Assembly (NCBI GenBank): GCA_002423435.1 | Contig: DIWE01000018.1 | Span: 1 to 53,904 of the forward strand | Reading direction: 5' to 3' | Source: Clostridiales bacterium UBA6114 | GTDB lineage: Bacteria > Bacillota > Clostridia > Oscillospirales > Butyricicoccaceae | Length of the DNA: 53,904 bases | Shown: positions 41,314-49,137 of the stretch, in pieces | Position numbering within the stretch: position 1 is the first letter of the stretch | Layout: each line of letters starts with the position of its first letter | The notes under the pieces: model-generated | What the model was told of the DNA's origin: nothing | The model's input: only the letters and a program-made list of their open reading frames with translations | Database searches by the model: none | Position numbers and translations under genes: made by a program

Positions 41314-43140
41314 TCACTGTCCGGCTTTCCCTTTTTTCCGGCTCTTTCCCCGCTGCGCGCCGCCGGCCTGGGCGGGATTTGTTTTGCGCCACATTGTGCT
41401 GCGGCTGATACGCAGCCGCTTTGCGGCGCGGGACTGGTTCATGTTTTCATCGTTTATTACATAATTGATGATATCGCGCTCGATTTCGCCGAGCGATTTG
41501 GAAAGGTCCAGCGGGAAGCTTGTCGACGTCCTGATCTCCGAGCTTATAAGCACTGTTTTGACATCCTTTGCGGAGATATAGGATTTGTCGGTGATCATGA
41601 CAAGCTGGCGCATCGCCCTCTGGAACTGATCAAGATTTAATTCCCAGTTGAAGTTTTTCAGAATATCCAGCGCTTCGTCGTCAAAGCCGACGACCTGCTT
41701 TGCAAATTCCATATTGTAAAGGCTGATATACAGGCTTGCCAAAGCGGGAATATCGTCCTGCCGCTCGTTGAGCGAAGGCGTATAGATCATAGCGCCGCAA
41801 AGCTTCAGGTACAGCGGGTGCAGGAAGGTTCCCTGCGTCACCAGGCTGTGAACGTTGCGGGCAAAGGATGAAATCACATGGTGTCGGCTCAAAAGAGACG
41901 TATCGTCTATATAACTGTTCAATATCCTCTGCATTGCGGGCGAAAGCGAGTGGGCATTCTGAAAAAAGACGGTGCACGCCCTGCCGTTTACGGGAGACGC
42001 CGGATTGTCCACGATATCCTGCCACCATTTTTCCGTCAGCACCTCGCAATCGACCGTGATAAACGGCGATGTTCTGCAGGTGCCGGCCGTATGAATATAC
42101 CTTGCAAGCGCCTCGATCCCCGTGCCGGCTTCGCCGTAGATCAGCACCGGTATTGCGCCCGAATCCGGGCGGGTTACCTTGTCCACCATGGCGCGGACCG
42201 ATTCGCTGCCCACAAACAGCGGGTTCGGCGTGTCCTTTTCGTCCGACGGATTTTCCACACGAACGCACGGCGCAAAGGAGGCGCTTCTTGCAAAGCTGCT
42301 TATATAAAATATAAAATAGCCCTGATCGCCTTGGGTAATTTTACTTCCGCTGATGTCGAGCTGCATATTCTCCCATTTCTTCCAGATGTGAATCTCATCC
42401 TCGCTGCCAAACCGATCGATGTATTCCTGGAGACAGCTTTTGAGCTTTGGGCTGCCCATTACCGCGAAGGCGGGATTTTCGTATTTCGGTTCCCTGTTTT
42501 CATCAAAAACCAAAATTCCCTGCACCGAGCGGTCAATAATGGATTTACAGGGGAGGTCACCGTTCTGAAACTTAAAAATATTCTGAAACAGCGAAATCGA
42601 ATCGCGAAACGCTTTTTCAACGCTTTCAGGCCCGGACGTGATCAGAAGGTTGTTCATCCCAGCCTGCCGGGCAAGCTCGGTCGTGACGACGTCGCCGATA
42701 ATGAGCTCGATATTGCTCTGGGACAGCCGGCTTAAATACTCGCGGGCATCGTCCCCGCTGTTGATTTCAAAAATCGGAATTTCGTATTTCAGGATATCGC
42801 AGATGATCGTCGAAGCCTTGGTCACATTGGAAAAGCCCATGATCGCGAATTCTTTTCCCGACTGCTGCGCGGTTTTGATGACCCGCAGCATGTCGTAAAC
42901 CGTCACCTCGACCTCAACGACGGGTATGCCCAGGGCTTCCTTCAGCATTTGCGCCGTCCCGCCGCGGGAGATGATAACGTCAAATTCCTTGTTCTGGATG
43001 GCTTTTACATTCCGAAGGGCATCCTGGAGGTTGCCGGTGAATACATCCAGGCTGATCTCGGGAAAGTCTTTGGCGGAATTTACAAAAAAATCCTTCAGCC
43101 CGGCGTACGGGGCAATTGCCAACACATTAAGAATCCTCAT
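41314..43140 (-). CDS. PrpR-N regulator with degenerate AAA+ domain and Fis-type HTH
   Basis: A 608-residue protein. Residues 1-190 are a PrpR-type sensor domain (DVIISRGGTAQMLKE and VVEVEVTVYDMLRVI are diagnostic). A PAS-like region follows at about 200-285, then a domain built like the sigma-54 activator ATPase at 305-530, then a Fis-type helix-turn-helix at 565-590 (NQSRAAKRLRISRSTMWRK). The ATPase motifs are decayed: Walker A reads GEAGTGIE (Ile for the essential Lys), Walker B reads FFQNAH (no Asp-Glu), and there is no GAFTGA loop. It therefore cannot remodel sigma-54 and probably works as an ordinary ligand-responsive regulator. ATG 43140 has GAGAGGTG upstream. It is divergent from the LarA-like operon, its likely target. 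Confidence 0.87.
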   Translation of the reverse strand: MRILNVLAIAPYAGLKDFFVNSAKDFPEISLDVFTGNLQDALRNVKAIQNKEFDVIISRGGTAQMLKEALGIPVVEVEVTVYDMLRVIKTAQQSGKEFAIMGFSNVTKASTIICDILKYEIPIFEINSGDDAREYLSRLSQSNIELIIGDVVTTELARQAGMNNLLITSGPESVEKAFRDSISLFQNIFKFQNGDLPCKSIIDRSVQGILVFDENREPKYENPAFAVMGSPKLKSCLQEYIDRFGSEDEIHIWKKWENMQLDISGSKITQGDQGYFIFYISSFARSASFAPCVRVENPSDEKDTPNPLFVGSESVRAMVDKVTRPDSGAIPVLIYGEAGTGIEALARYIHTAGTCRTSPFITVDCEVLTEKWWQDIVDNPASPVNGRACTVFFQNAHSLSPAMQRILNSYIDDTSLLSRHHVISSFARNVHSLVTQGTFLHPLYLKLCGAMIYTPSLNERQDDIPALASLYISLYNMEFAKQVVGFDDEALDILKNFNWELNLDQFQRAMRQLVMITDKSYISAKDVKTVLISSEIRTSTSFPLDLSKSLGEIERDIINYVINDENMNQSRAAKRLRISRSTMWRKTNPAQAGGAQRGKSRKKGKAGQ

Positions 43141-43273
43141 AGCAAACACCTCTCTGCGTTCTATTATGTAACAATATTATAAAAATACAATACAATAATA
43201 GGATAAAATATGCAATATTTTTTTTGCCACAGAATTTTGTAGCAATTTGAATCATATTCATATCCCTCATATG

Positions 43274-43302
43274 TTGCTTAATGAATATAGTCTTCATATA
43301 AT
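43274..43302 (+). promoter_or_regulatory. Promoter of the LarA/PdxA/DUF1537 operon
   Basis: TTGCTT (43274-43279), 17 bases, TATAAT (43297-43302). It is a vegetative-type promoter; I found no -24/-12 element in the 236-base divergent interval, which agrees with the defective AAA+ domain of the neighbouring regulator. Confidence 0.65.
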
Positions 43303-43376
43303 TTAAAGTATCAAGTATACTGCGGCAAATCCAGGGCTTTTTTGAAAACCCGCGCAGCGGAAAGGAATGGTCATAT

Positions 43377-44636
43377 ATGTCGGTCGACAGCTCGGAAATC
43401 AAATTAAACAGATTAAAGTTAACCTTCAAAAGCGCACCGCTGAGCGATATCCGCGGAGAGATCGCAAAGGAGCTCGAACATATCCGGCCTTTTATCAGGA
43501 GGGATATGCGGATTGCGGTCGCCGTCGGAAGCCGCGGGATCGACCACAATGCCCTGATTGTGAAAGAGGTCGTGGACAGGTTTATTTCCTACGGCGCAAA
43601 GCCGTTCATCGTGCCCGCGATGGGAAGCCACGGCGGGGCCACCGGCGAGGGTCAGAAAAGCCTTCTGAAGGAATACGGCATCACCGACGAAGCCATGGGC
43701 GTTCCGGTTTTGTCCTCCATGAAGGTAAAAAGCCTGGGCACGCTGCCGGACAACAAAAACGTCTCCCTTTATATGGATGAGTACGCGTATAACTCCGACG
43801 GCGTGTTCGTGATCAACCGGGTAAAGGCGCACACCGATTTCCACGGGCCGAACGAAAGCGGCATCGCGAAAATCCTGGTCATCGGCCTTGGCAAGCACGC
43901 CCAGGCGCTGTCCGTCCACGAGCACATGGTCGGCGGTCTCAGAGAATTTATTCCCAAGGTCGCCCAGGCGATCGTCGACACGGGCAAGATCATAGGCGCG
44001 CTCGCCATTGTAGAGGACGGCTACGACAAAACCTCGATCATCCGGGCCGTGCCCGGCAGGGACATCGTCAGGGCCGACGCGGAGCTTCTCATAAAGGCGA
44101 AGGCGATGATGCCGAGCCTTCCGTTTCACCGTTTTGACGTGCTGCTGGTCGACTTTATGGGCAAGGATTTAAGCGGAACGGGAATGGACCCCAATATCAT
44201 CGGACGCGTCAATATCCGCGGCGAGACGGACCAGGCGCCGTACATCACAAGAATATGCCTCCTCGACATCACGCCCCAGGGCCACGGAAACGCACTGGGG
44301 ATCGGGCTTGCGGACATCATCCCGAAAAGCCTTTATGAAAAGATCGACTGGCAGGCCACATATGAAAACGTGCTTACCAGCAGATTTGTAGAACGGGGCT
44401 TTACTCCCGTCATACGGCCGACCGACCGGGATGTCGTCAATACGGGGCTTCGGACCTGCGGCTTTAAGACAAAGGAAACCATAAAGCTCGTCCGGATCAG
44501 AGATACGCTGCACATCGACGAAATCTACGCGACCGACGCACTCCTTGACGAAGTCAGCAATAACGCCGATGTGGAGATCTGCGAGCGGAATATCCCCCTG
44601 GTTTTCAGCGAAAACGGGGAGCTTAAGAGACTGTAA
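43377..44636 (+). CDS. LarA-like nickel-pincer racemase/epimerase (DUF2088)
   Basis: A 419-residue member of the LarA family. Lactate racemase uses a nickel-pincer nucleotide bound to a lysine to swap hydride at an alpha-hydroxy acid. By spacing I align His85 (GSHGGAT), His152 or His156 (KAHTDFH), Lys165 (GIAK) and His181 with LarA His108, His174, Lys184 and His200; Lys165 to His181 is 16 residues, the same as in LarA. Homologs act on many 2-hydroxy acids, including aldonates. ATG 43377 follows AAAGGAATGGTCATAT. Cofactor genes larB, larC and larE are not in the window. It leads an operon with PdxA2 and a DUF1537 kinase, suggesting C2 epimerisation of a four-carbon acid sugar. Confidence 0.83.
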   Translation: MSVDSSEIKLNRLKLTFKSAPLSDIRGEIAKELEHIRPFIRRDMRIAVAVGSRGIDHNALIVKEVVDRFISYGAKPFIVPAMGSHGGATGEGQKSLLKEYGITDEAMGVPVLSSMKVKSLGTLPDNKNVSLYMDEYAYNSDGVFVINRVKAHTDFHGPNESGIAKILVIGLGKHAQALSVHEHMVGGLREFIPKVAQAIVDTGKIIGALAIVEDGYDKTSIIRAVPGRDIVRADAELLIKAKAMMPSLPFHRFDVLLVDFMGKDLSGTGMDPNIIGRVNIRGETDQAPYITRICLLDITPQGHGNALGIGLADIIPKSLYEKIDWQATYENVLTSRFVERGFTPVIRPTDRDVVNTGLRTCGFKTKETIKLVRIRDTLHIDEIYATDALLDEVSNNADVEICERNIPLVFSENGELKRL

Positions 44637-44672
44637 CCATACATATTCATTCATAACGGAGGAGAATCAACG

Positions 44673-45704
44673 ATGAGGCCAGTGATCGGAATTACGATGG
44701 GCGACCCCGCGGGCATCGGCGGGGAGATCGCCGTAAAGGCGCTTGCGAAGAAGGAGATTTACGACAAATGCATCCCGATTGTCATCGGGGATTTTGAAGC
44801 GATCCGGGACGCCAACGAGTTTTCCGGTACAAAGCTTTCGCTCCGGGAGATTAAGGAACCGGGCGAGGCGCTCGGCGAATTCGGCACGGTCGAATATATA
44901 AGCTTAGGCTATCTCGCGCCCGGAAGCTGGGAGTACAAAAAAGTGCAGAAGCTTTGCGGCGAGGCGTCCTTCCAGTACGTTGTCACCAGCATCAGGCTCG
45001 CCATGGAGGGGAAAATACACGCGGTCATCACCGGCCCGATCAACAAGGAGGCCATCAATCTGGCGGGGCACCACTACAGCGGCCATACGGAGATCTTCGC
45101 GGATTACACCCACATCAAGGATTACGGCATGATGCTGATCACCCAGACATTAAAGGTGATCCACGTGACGACCCACTGCTCCATGCGCGACGCCTGCGAC
45201 AGGATCAAAAAGGACCGCGTCCTCGCGGTGATCAAGCTCGCCGACGAGGGACTGAAGCTGATGGGATACCATGCCCCCAAAATCGGCGTCGCGGGCTTAA
45301 ACGCGCACAGCTCGGAAAACGGCCTGTTCGGCTGGGAGGAAGCGAGGGAAATCATTCCGGCAATCGAGGAAGCCCGGGCTCTCGGCATGGACGTGGACGG
45401 CCCCGTGCCGCCCGACACCGTGTTCGTCAAATGCCAGGCAGGCCAGTACGACATTGTCGTGGCCATGTATCACGACCAGGGCCATATCCCGGTCAAGTTA
45501 AGCGGGTTCAAGCTTGATCTGAAAACAAACCGGTATTCCTCCGTAAGCGGAGTCAACTGCACCATCGGCCTGCCGATCATCCGCTCCTCTGTCGACCACG
45601 GCACCGCCTTCGGAAAGGCGGGCGAGGGCCGCGCCAACGAGGAGAGCCTGATCGACGCGATCAACATCGGCCTTGTCATGGCAAAAAACAAGTTCGGCCT
45701 GTAA
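44673..45704 (+). CDS. pdxA2: PdxA2-like 4-phospho-acid-sugar dehydrogenase/decarboxylase
   Basis: A 343-residue PdxA-family metal- and NAD-dependent dehydrogenase. Metal-ligand histidines fall at His168 (THCS), His212 (NAHSSENGLFG) and His267 (YHDQGHIPVK), matching His166/211/266 of E. coli PdxA. ITGPINKEA, SGHTE and SSVDHGTAFGKAG are also seen. In acid-sugar clusters, PdxA2 oxidises D-threonate-4-phosphate or D-erythronate-4-phosphate to a keto acid that loses CO2 to give dihydroxyacetone phosphate. The adjacent DUF1537 kinase makes that role more likely than vitamin B6 synthesis. Confidence 0.87.
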   Translation: MRPVIGITMGDPAGIGGEIAVKALAKKEIYDKCIPIVIGDFEAIRDANEFSGTKLSLREIKEPGEALGEFGTVEYISLGYLAPGSWEYKKVQKLCGEASFQYVVTSIRLAMEGKIHAVITGPINKEAINLAGHHYSGHTEIFADYTHIKDYGMMLITQTLKVIHVTTHCSMRDACDRIKKDRVLAVIKLADEGLKLMGYHAPKIGVAGLNAHSSENGLFGWEEAREIIPAIEEARALGMDVDGPVPPDTVFVKCQAGQYDIVVAMYHDQGHIPVKLSGFKLDLKTNRYSSVSGVNCTIGLPIIRSSVDHGTAFGKAGEGRANEESLIDAINIGLVMAKNKFGL

Positions 45705-45804
45705 TAGAAAGGTTGAGACGTTAATATACTATAACGACTCATGCGCCGACGGCTTCAAGGGACAGCCGATGCCGATATTAAGAGTAAGAGAAAGAGAACA
45801 GCGT

Positions 45805-47079
45805 ATGATAAAGCTTTTAATCATCGCGGACGATTTTACCGGGGCTCTGGACACCGGGGTCCAGTTTTCCAAGAAGGGCATCCCGACACTTGTGACAACC
45901 GACAGGCGGGTATGCTTTCAGACCATCGGCGGTGAAACGGAAGTCCTCGTTATAGATATTGAGAGCAGACATGCCTCGGCCCGGCAAGCGTATGAGAGCG
46001 TAAAGCAGGTTATAAAAGCCGCGGCAGGGTGCGGAATCAGATATTTTTATAAAAAGACCGACTCGACGCTCCGCGGCAATATCGGCGCCGAGCTTGCCGC
46101 CTTGCTTGAGACATCCGGGTCGAATCAGCTTATGTTCATCCCCGCCTTCCCGAAAAGCAGCCGGACCACCAAAAACGGCATTCAGTATGTCGACGGGGTG
46201 GAGCTTTCAAAAACTGTGTTCTCAAAGGATCCGTTCGAGCCTGTGCGGCACAGCTCGGTAGCCGAAATTATCCGGCAGCAGTCCGACGTCGGCATGATCA
46301 GCATCCCGTCGGACAGGTACGCCGAGGCGATGCAGGATTACACGGATAAAACCGTCTTCATTTTCGACGCCCAGACCGACGAGGATATGCTGAGGCTGGG
46401 CGGCGAGCTCAAGCGGTCGAACCGGCTCAATGTTCTCGCGGGCTGCGCGGGTTTCGCGGAAATGCTGCCGGAGCTTCTGGAGCTTAAAACGGTCAAAATG
46501 AAATGGGAACCGAACCGGGACAACATTCTGATCGTTTCCGGAAGCGTAAATCAGATCGCGATCGATCAGATCCTCTACGCGAAAAAGCATGGGTACACCG
46601 CGCTGACCCTTTTACCGGAGCAGAAGCTGGACAGCGCCTTTCCGGACAGTCCGGCGTGCGCCGAACTTGTGGACGGCGTGGTCGATGCCCTTCGAAAACA
46701 CAAAAAGGTCATCCTGGAATCGGTAAGCTCCCGCGAACAGATTTCTCTTGCGGAGCAATACGCCAAAAGCAAAGGGATCCCGCTCGAAAACCTGCATCTT
46801 CTGATCACCCGAAACATCGGAGAGATCGTGAAGCGGATCATTAAGCGCATTTCTGTCGGAAACCTCGCGGTTTTCGGCGGAGACACCCTCTTCGGCATTA
46901 TGGAAAAGCTCCGGTGCGACGGCATCCTTCCGGTCGTCGAAATTTCCCCGGGCATTGTCGCGGCAAGGGTGATTTCCGGAACGCACGGCTTTTGCATAAT
47001 CACGAAGGCCGGCGGCTTCGGCGGGAGCAGCATTATCAGGGTGATCGACGAATTTGTTTTCAAGGAGGAAGACTGCTAG
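45805..47079 (+). CDS. DUF1537 four-carbon acid sugar kinase
   Basis: A 424-residue kinase of the DUF1537 family (DtnK/LtnK/DenK/OtnK), which phosphorylates threonate, erythronate or 3-oxo-tetronate at O4. The N-terminal IIADDFTGALDTGVQF is the acid-sugar-binding signature, followed by DIESRHAS and KKTDSTLRGNIGAEL; the C-terminal ATP domain has GGDTLFGIM, SPGIVAARVISG and ITKAGGFGG. I chose ATG 45805 since IKLLIIADD is the family N-terminus, although its ribosome site is weak; the frame is open back into pdxA2. Two terminators follow. Confidence 0.9.
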   Translation: MIKLLIIADDFTGALDTGVQFSKKGIPTLVTTDRRVCFQTIGGETEVLVIDIESRHASARQAYESVKQVIKAAAGCGIRYFYKKTDSTLRGNIGAELAALLETSGSNQLMFIPAFPKSSRTTKNGIQYVDGVELSKTVFSKDPFEPVRHSSVAEIIRQQSDVGMISIPSDRYAEAMQDYTDKTVFIFDAQTDEDMLRLGGELKRSNRLNVLAGCAGFAEMLPELLELKTVKMKWEPNRDNILIVSGSVNQIAIDQILYAKKHGYTALTLLPEQKLDSAFPDSPACAELVDGVVDALRKHKKVILESVSSREQISLAEQYAKSKGIPLENLHLLITRNIGEIVKRIIKRISVGNLAVFGGDTLFGIMEKLRCDGILPVVEISPGIVAARVISGTHGFCIITKAGGFGGSSIIRVIDEFVFKEEDC

Positions 47080-47205
47080 CTCCGCGCACCGGGTTTTAGA
47101 CCGGTGTGCGGAGCTCCTTTTCCGGTGCGTTTATTGGAATCAGGAAATAAAAAAGAGCATAGACCGGCTTAAAACCGCAAAGTTTTAAGCCGGTTTGTAA
47201 TTTTG
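47078..47205 (+). terminator. Tandem terminators after the kinase gene
   Basis: First hairpin: AGCTCCGCGCACCGG (47078-47092, starting inside the TAG stop) pairs with 47101-47115, followed by CCTTTT. Second: ACCGGCTTAAAAC (47163-47175) pairs perfectly with 47182-47194, followed by TTGTAATTTTG. The remainder of the 47080-47391 gap holds the GntR promoter. Confidence 0.8.
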
Positions 47206-47285
47206 TTCTGAGATTATACTATTTGTTTTCTTCCGATCATATTCCGGTTCTCTTTTCGACATGTCAATTTATTTCTTATGCCGTC

Positions 47286-47313
47286 TTGACGAAGAAAGAT
47301 TTTATGATATACA
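47286..47313 (+). promoter_or_regulatory. Promoter of the truncated GntR gene
   Basis: TTGACG (47286-47291), 16 bases, TATACA (47308-47313), about 80 bases before the start codon. The promoter is intact although the gene is damaged. Confidence 0.55.
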
Positions 47314-47391
47314 ATTTATAAGATCTGTTTGCAGGTATAAGCGGCATGTAGCAGAAAAGCCTTTTTATATCCGATATAAGGAGATTGACTG

Positions 47392-47817
47392 GTGAAGTTT
47401 AACGAGGAATATAACCCGATAGACAGCAAAACGATTGCCGAGCGCGTGGCCGACCGGCTGCGAGGCGACATCCTTCAAAAAAGGATTCCCGAGGGAAGCC
47501 GCATCACGGTCAAGGAAATCGCGCAGCGGTACGGGGCCGGGCTTACCCCGGTGAGGGACGCCTTCCAGGTGTTAAAATCCGAGAGGCTTTTGGAGATCAC
47601 GCCCTATACCCATGCGAGGGTGCTGAAGCTGGACAAAAGCTTCATCAAAAACGTCTATGACCTTGTGCGGCAGCTCGAATGCATGATGGCGGAAGAGCAG
47701 CCTTGGCCTTGGGATCGGTGTTCGCGGGTTTTAAAACGAAAACAGGCCAGCGGCCCTGCGGCGGAAACCGGTTATCATATCCGCCGTAAAGGCTGCAAGC
47801 ACTGTCCGAAAAAATGA
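47392..47817 (+). pseudogene. GntR/FadR-family regulator, truncated
   Basis: The first 75 residues are a normal GntR winged helix (ERVADRLRGDILQKRIPEG, then VKEIAQRYGAGLTPVRDAFQ), and the start of an FCD effector domain follows (NVYDLVRQLECMMAEE). After about residue 100 the reading becomes unrelated sequence and stops at 141, where the family reaches about 220. FCD-like continuation is not evident in other frames. An inverted repeat of 17-base arms lies just downstream (47847-47883). Most probably the gene lost its C-terminal domain by rearrangement; a DNA-binding fragment might still be made. Confidence 0.7.
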
Positions 47818-47846
47818 TATTCTGCTATGAAAAAACAAATTTAAGT

Positions 47847-47883
47847 GCGTGGCGTTTGCCGCCAGAGGCGGCAAACGCCACGC
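47847..47883 (-). terminator. 17-bp perfect hairpin between GntR remnant and LysR gene
   Basis: GCGTGGCGTTTGCCGCC (47847-47863) pairs perfectly with 47867-47883, loop AGA. On the minus strand it follows the LysR stop by 36 bases and precedes TTAAATTTGTTTTTT, so it may terminate lysR. Its size and GC content also resemble a palindromic insertion. Confidence 0.55.
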
Positions 47884-47919
47884 GCGCAAAGACTTTATGC
47901 GCTTAAAGAAGACTGGGAG

Positions 47920-48873
47920 CTATACCGACGGGCTCCTGTTTTCTCCGAACACCTCGTCGAGCACATGCAGAAATTCCTGCACGGCGGAGGACAGGTAGCC
48001 GCCTTTATAATAGGCGACCACAATAGTCCATTGATAATCGTACTCCTCTTCCAAGTAGTAATAATTGACGTTTTGAATGGGGGTTAACTGGTCGATATAA
48101 TGCTCCGGCATGATCGCAAGCCCCATGCCGGTGGCCGAAATGCGCTGGATTGTGGAAATACTTTTGGAGGTGAACGCGATCTGCGGCTTGATATGCGCCT
48201 TCTGAAAAATCAATTCGCTCACCTGGCGGATGCGCTGACCCTCCTGACCCAGCAGAAACGACTCCCCGTCGGCGATGCGGATGTCGATATATCGAAACCG
48301 CTCCGTCTTTCCCGGCTTTTCGTAACAGCATTGGTTCAGACGATGGCCGTTCGGGACCTGCACCACCATCCGGCTTGTAAAAATCGTCCGGTATTCCACA
48401 TTCGGGTCCCTGATCGGAAGGGGCAGGATCGCAAGATCGACCAAGCCGTTTAGGATCATCGATTCGAGCTCGCGGGAGGTGCCCTCCAAAAGCTGAATTT
48501 TTACGCCGGGAAACCGGCTGCGATAGCACAGGTCGAGCTGCGGAAAAATAAAGGAGCCGAGCAAAAACGGCACTCCAACCACGATCCGGCCGCCGTTTAG
48601 GTTGGCGATATCGTTGATCTCGTTTTCAAGGTCGCGAAAGATCTTTGCGCATTTGATGCCCGCCTCCACAAACCGTTCCCCCTCGTAAGTAAGCTTGATT
48701 TTATTTTTGACCCTTATAAAAAGCTTGGCGCCGATCTGCTGCTCGATTTTCTTGACCGCCTGGCTTAAAGACGGCTGTGCGATAAAGAGCTTTTGCGCCG
48801 CACGCGTAATATTCCCCTCGGCGGCGATTGTCACAATGTATTCGATCTCACGCAAATTCAAGTTCCAATCCAT
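47920..48873 (-). CDS. LysR-family transcriptional regulator
   Basis: A 317-residue LysR protein. The N-terminal helix-turn-helix is NITRAAQKLFIAQPSLSQAV, and a substrate-binding domain starts near 90 (GRIVVGVPFLLGSFIFPQL). ATG 48873 has AAAGGTG nine bases upstream. It lies downstream of, and on the same strand as, the TTT-2/dehydratase operon, 265 bases after it; that gap shows no gene or clear terminator. It may control the TTT-2 operon or the truncated GntR neighbourhood. Confidence 0.9.
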   Translation of the reverse strand: MDWNLNLREIEYIVTIAAEGNITRAAQKLFIAQPSLSQAVKKIEQQIGAKLFIRVKNKIKLTYEGERFVEAGIKCAKIFRDLENEINDIANLNGGRIVVGVPFLLGSFIFPQLDLCYRSRFPGVKIQLLEGTSRELESMILNGLVDLAILPLPIRDPNVEYRTIFTSRMVVQVPNGHRLNQCCYEKPGKTERFRYIDIRIADGESFLLGQEGQRIRQVSELIFQKAHIKPQIAFTSKSISTIQRISATGMGLAIMPEHYIDQLTPIQNVNYYYLEEEYDYQWTIVVAYYKGGYLSSAVQEFLHVLDEVFGENRSPSV

Positions 48874-49137
48874 TTGCAAAATCACCTTTACCTCAAGCGC
48901 AAATTTGCCTGATTTTAAAAGTCATATCATTCCGAACCCGTTTCTATCTTAATTGCAGGAGGTCCCTTTGTCAAATGGCTGCGTTAAAACCGGATCTTAT
49001 ATCAAAAAAGAGAGCACACCTGTGAAAGCCAAAACGGTCTGCAAACAAATCCGTCTGAACCGGGCCGGCACAGATATGCTCCTTTTTCCCATCCGCTCAG
49101 TCATCCCGCAGGATACAAAACAGCGCTCGGGCCTCCG

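Noticed and set aside
43141..43376. Sigma-54 promoter expected next to a PrpR-like regulator
   Set aside because: No TGGCAC-N5-TTGC element was found, and a vegetative TTGCTT/TATAAT promoter is present; the regulator's ATPase motifs are also lost.
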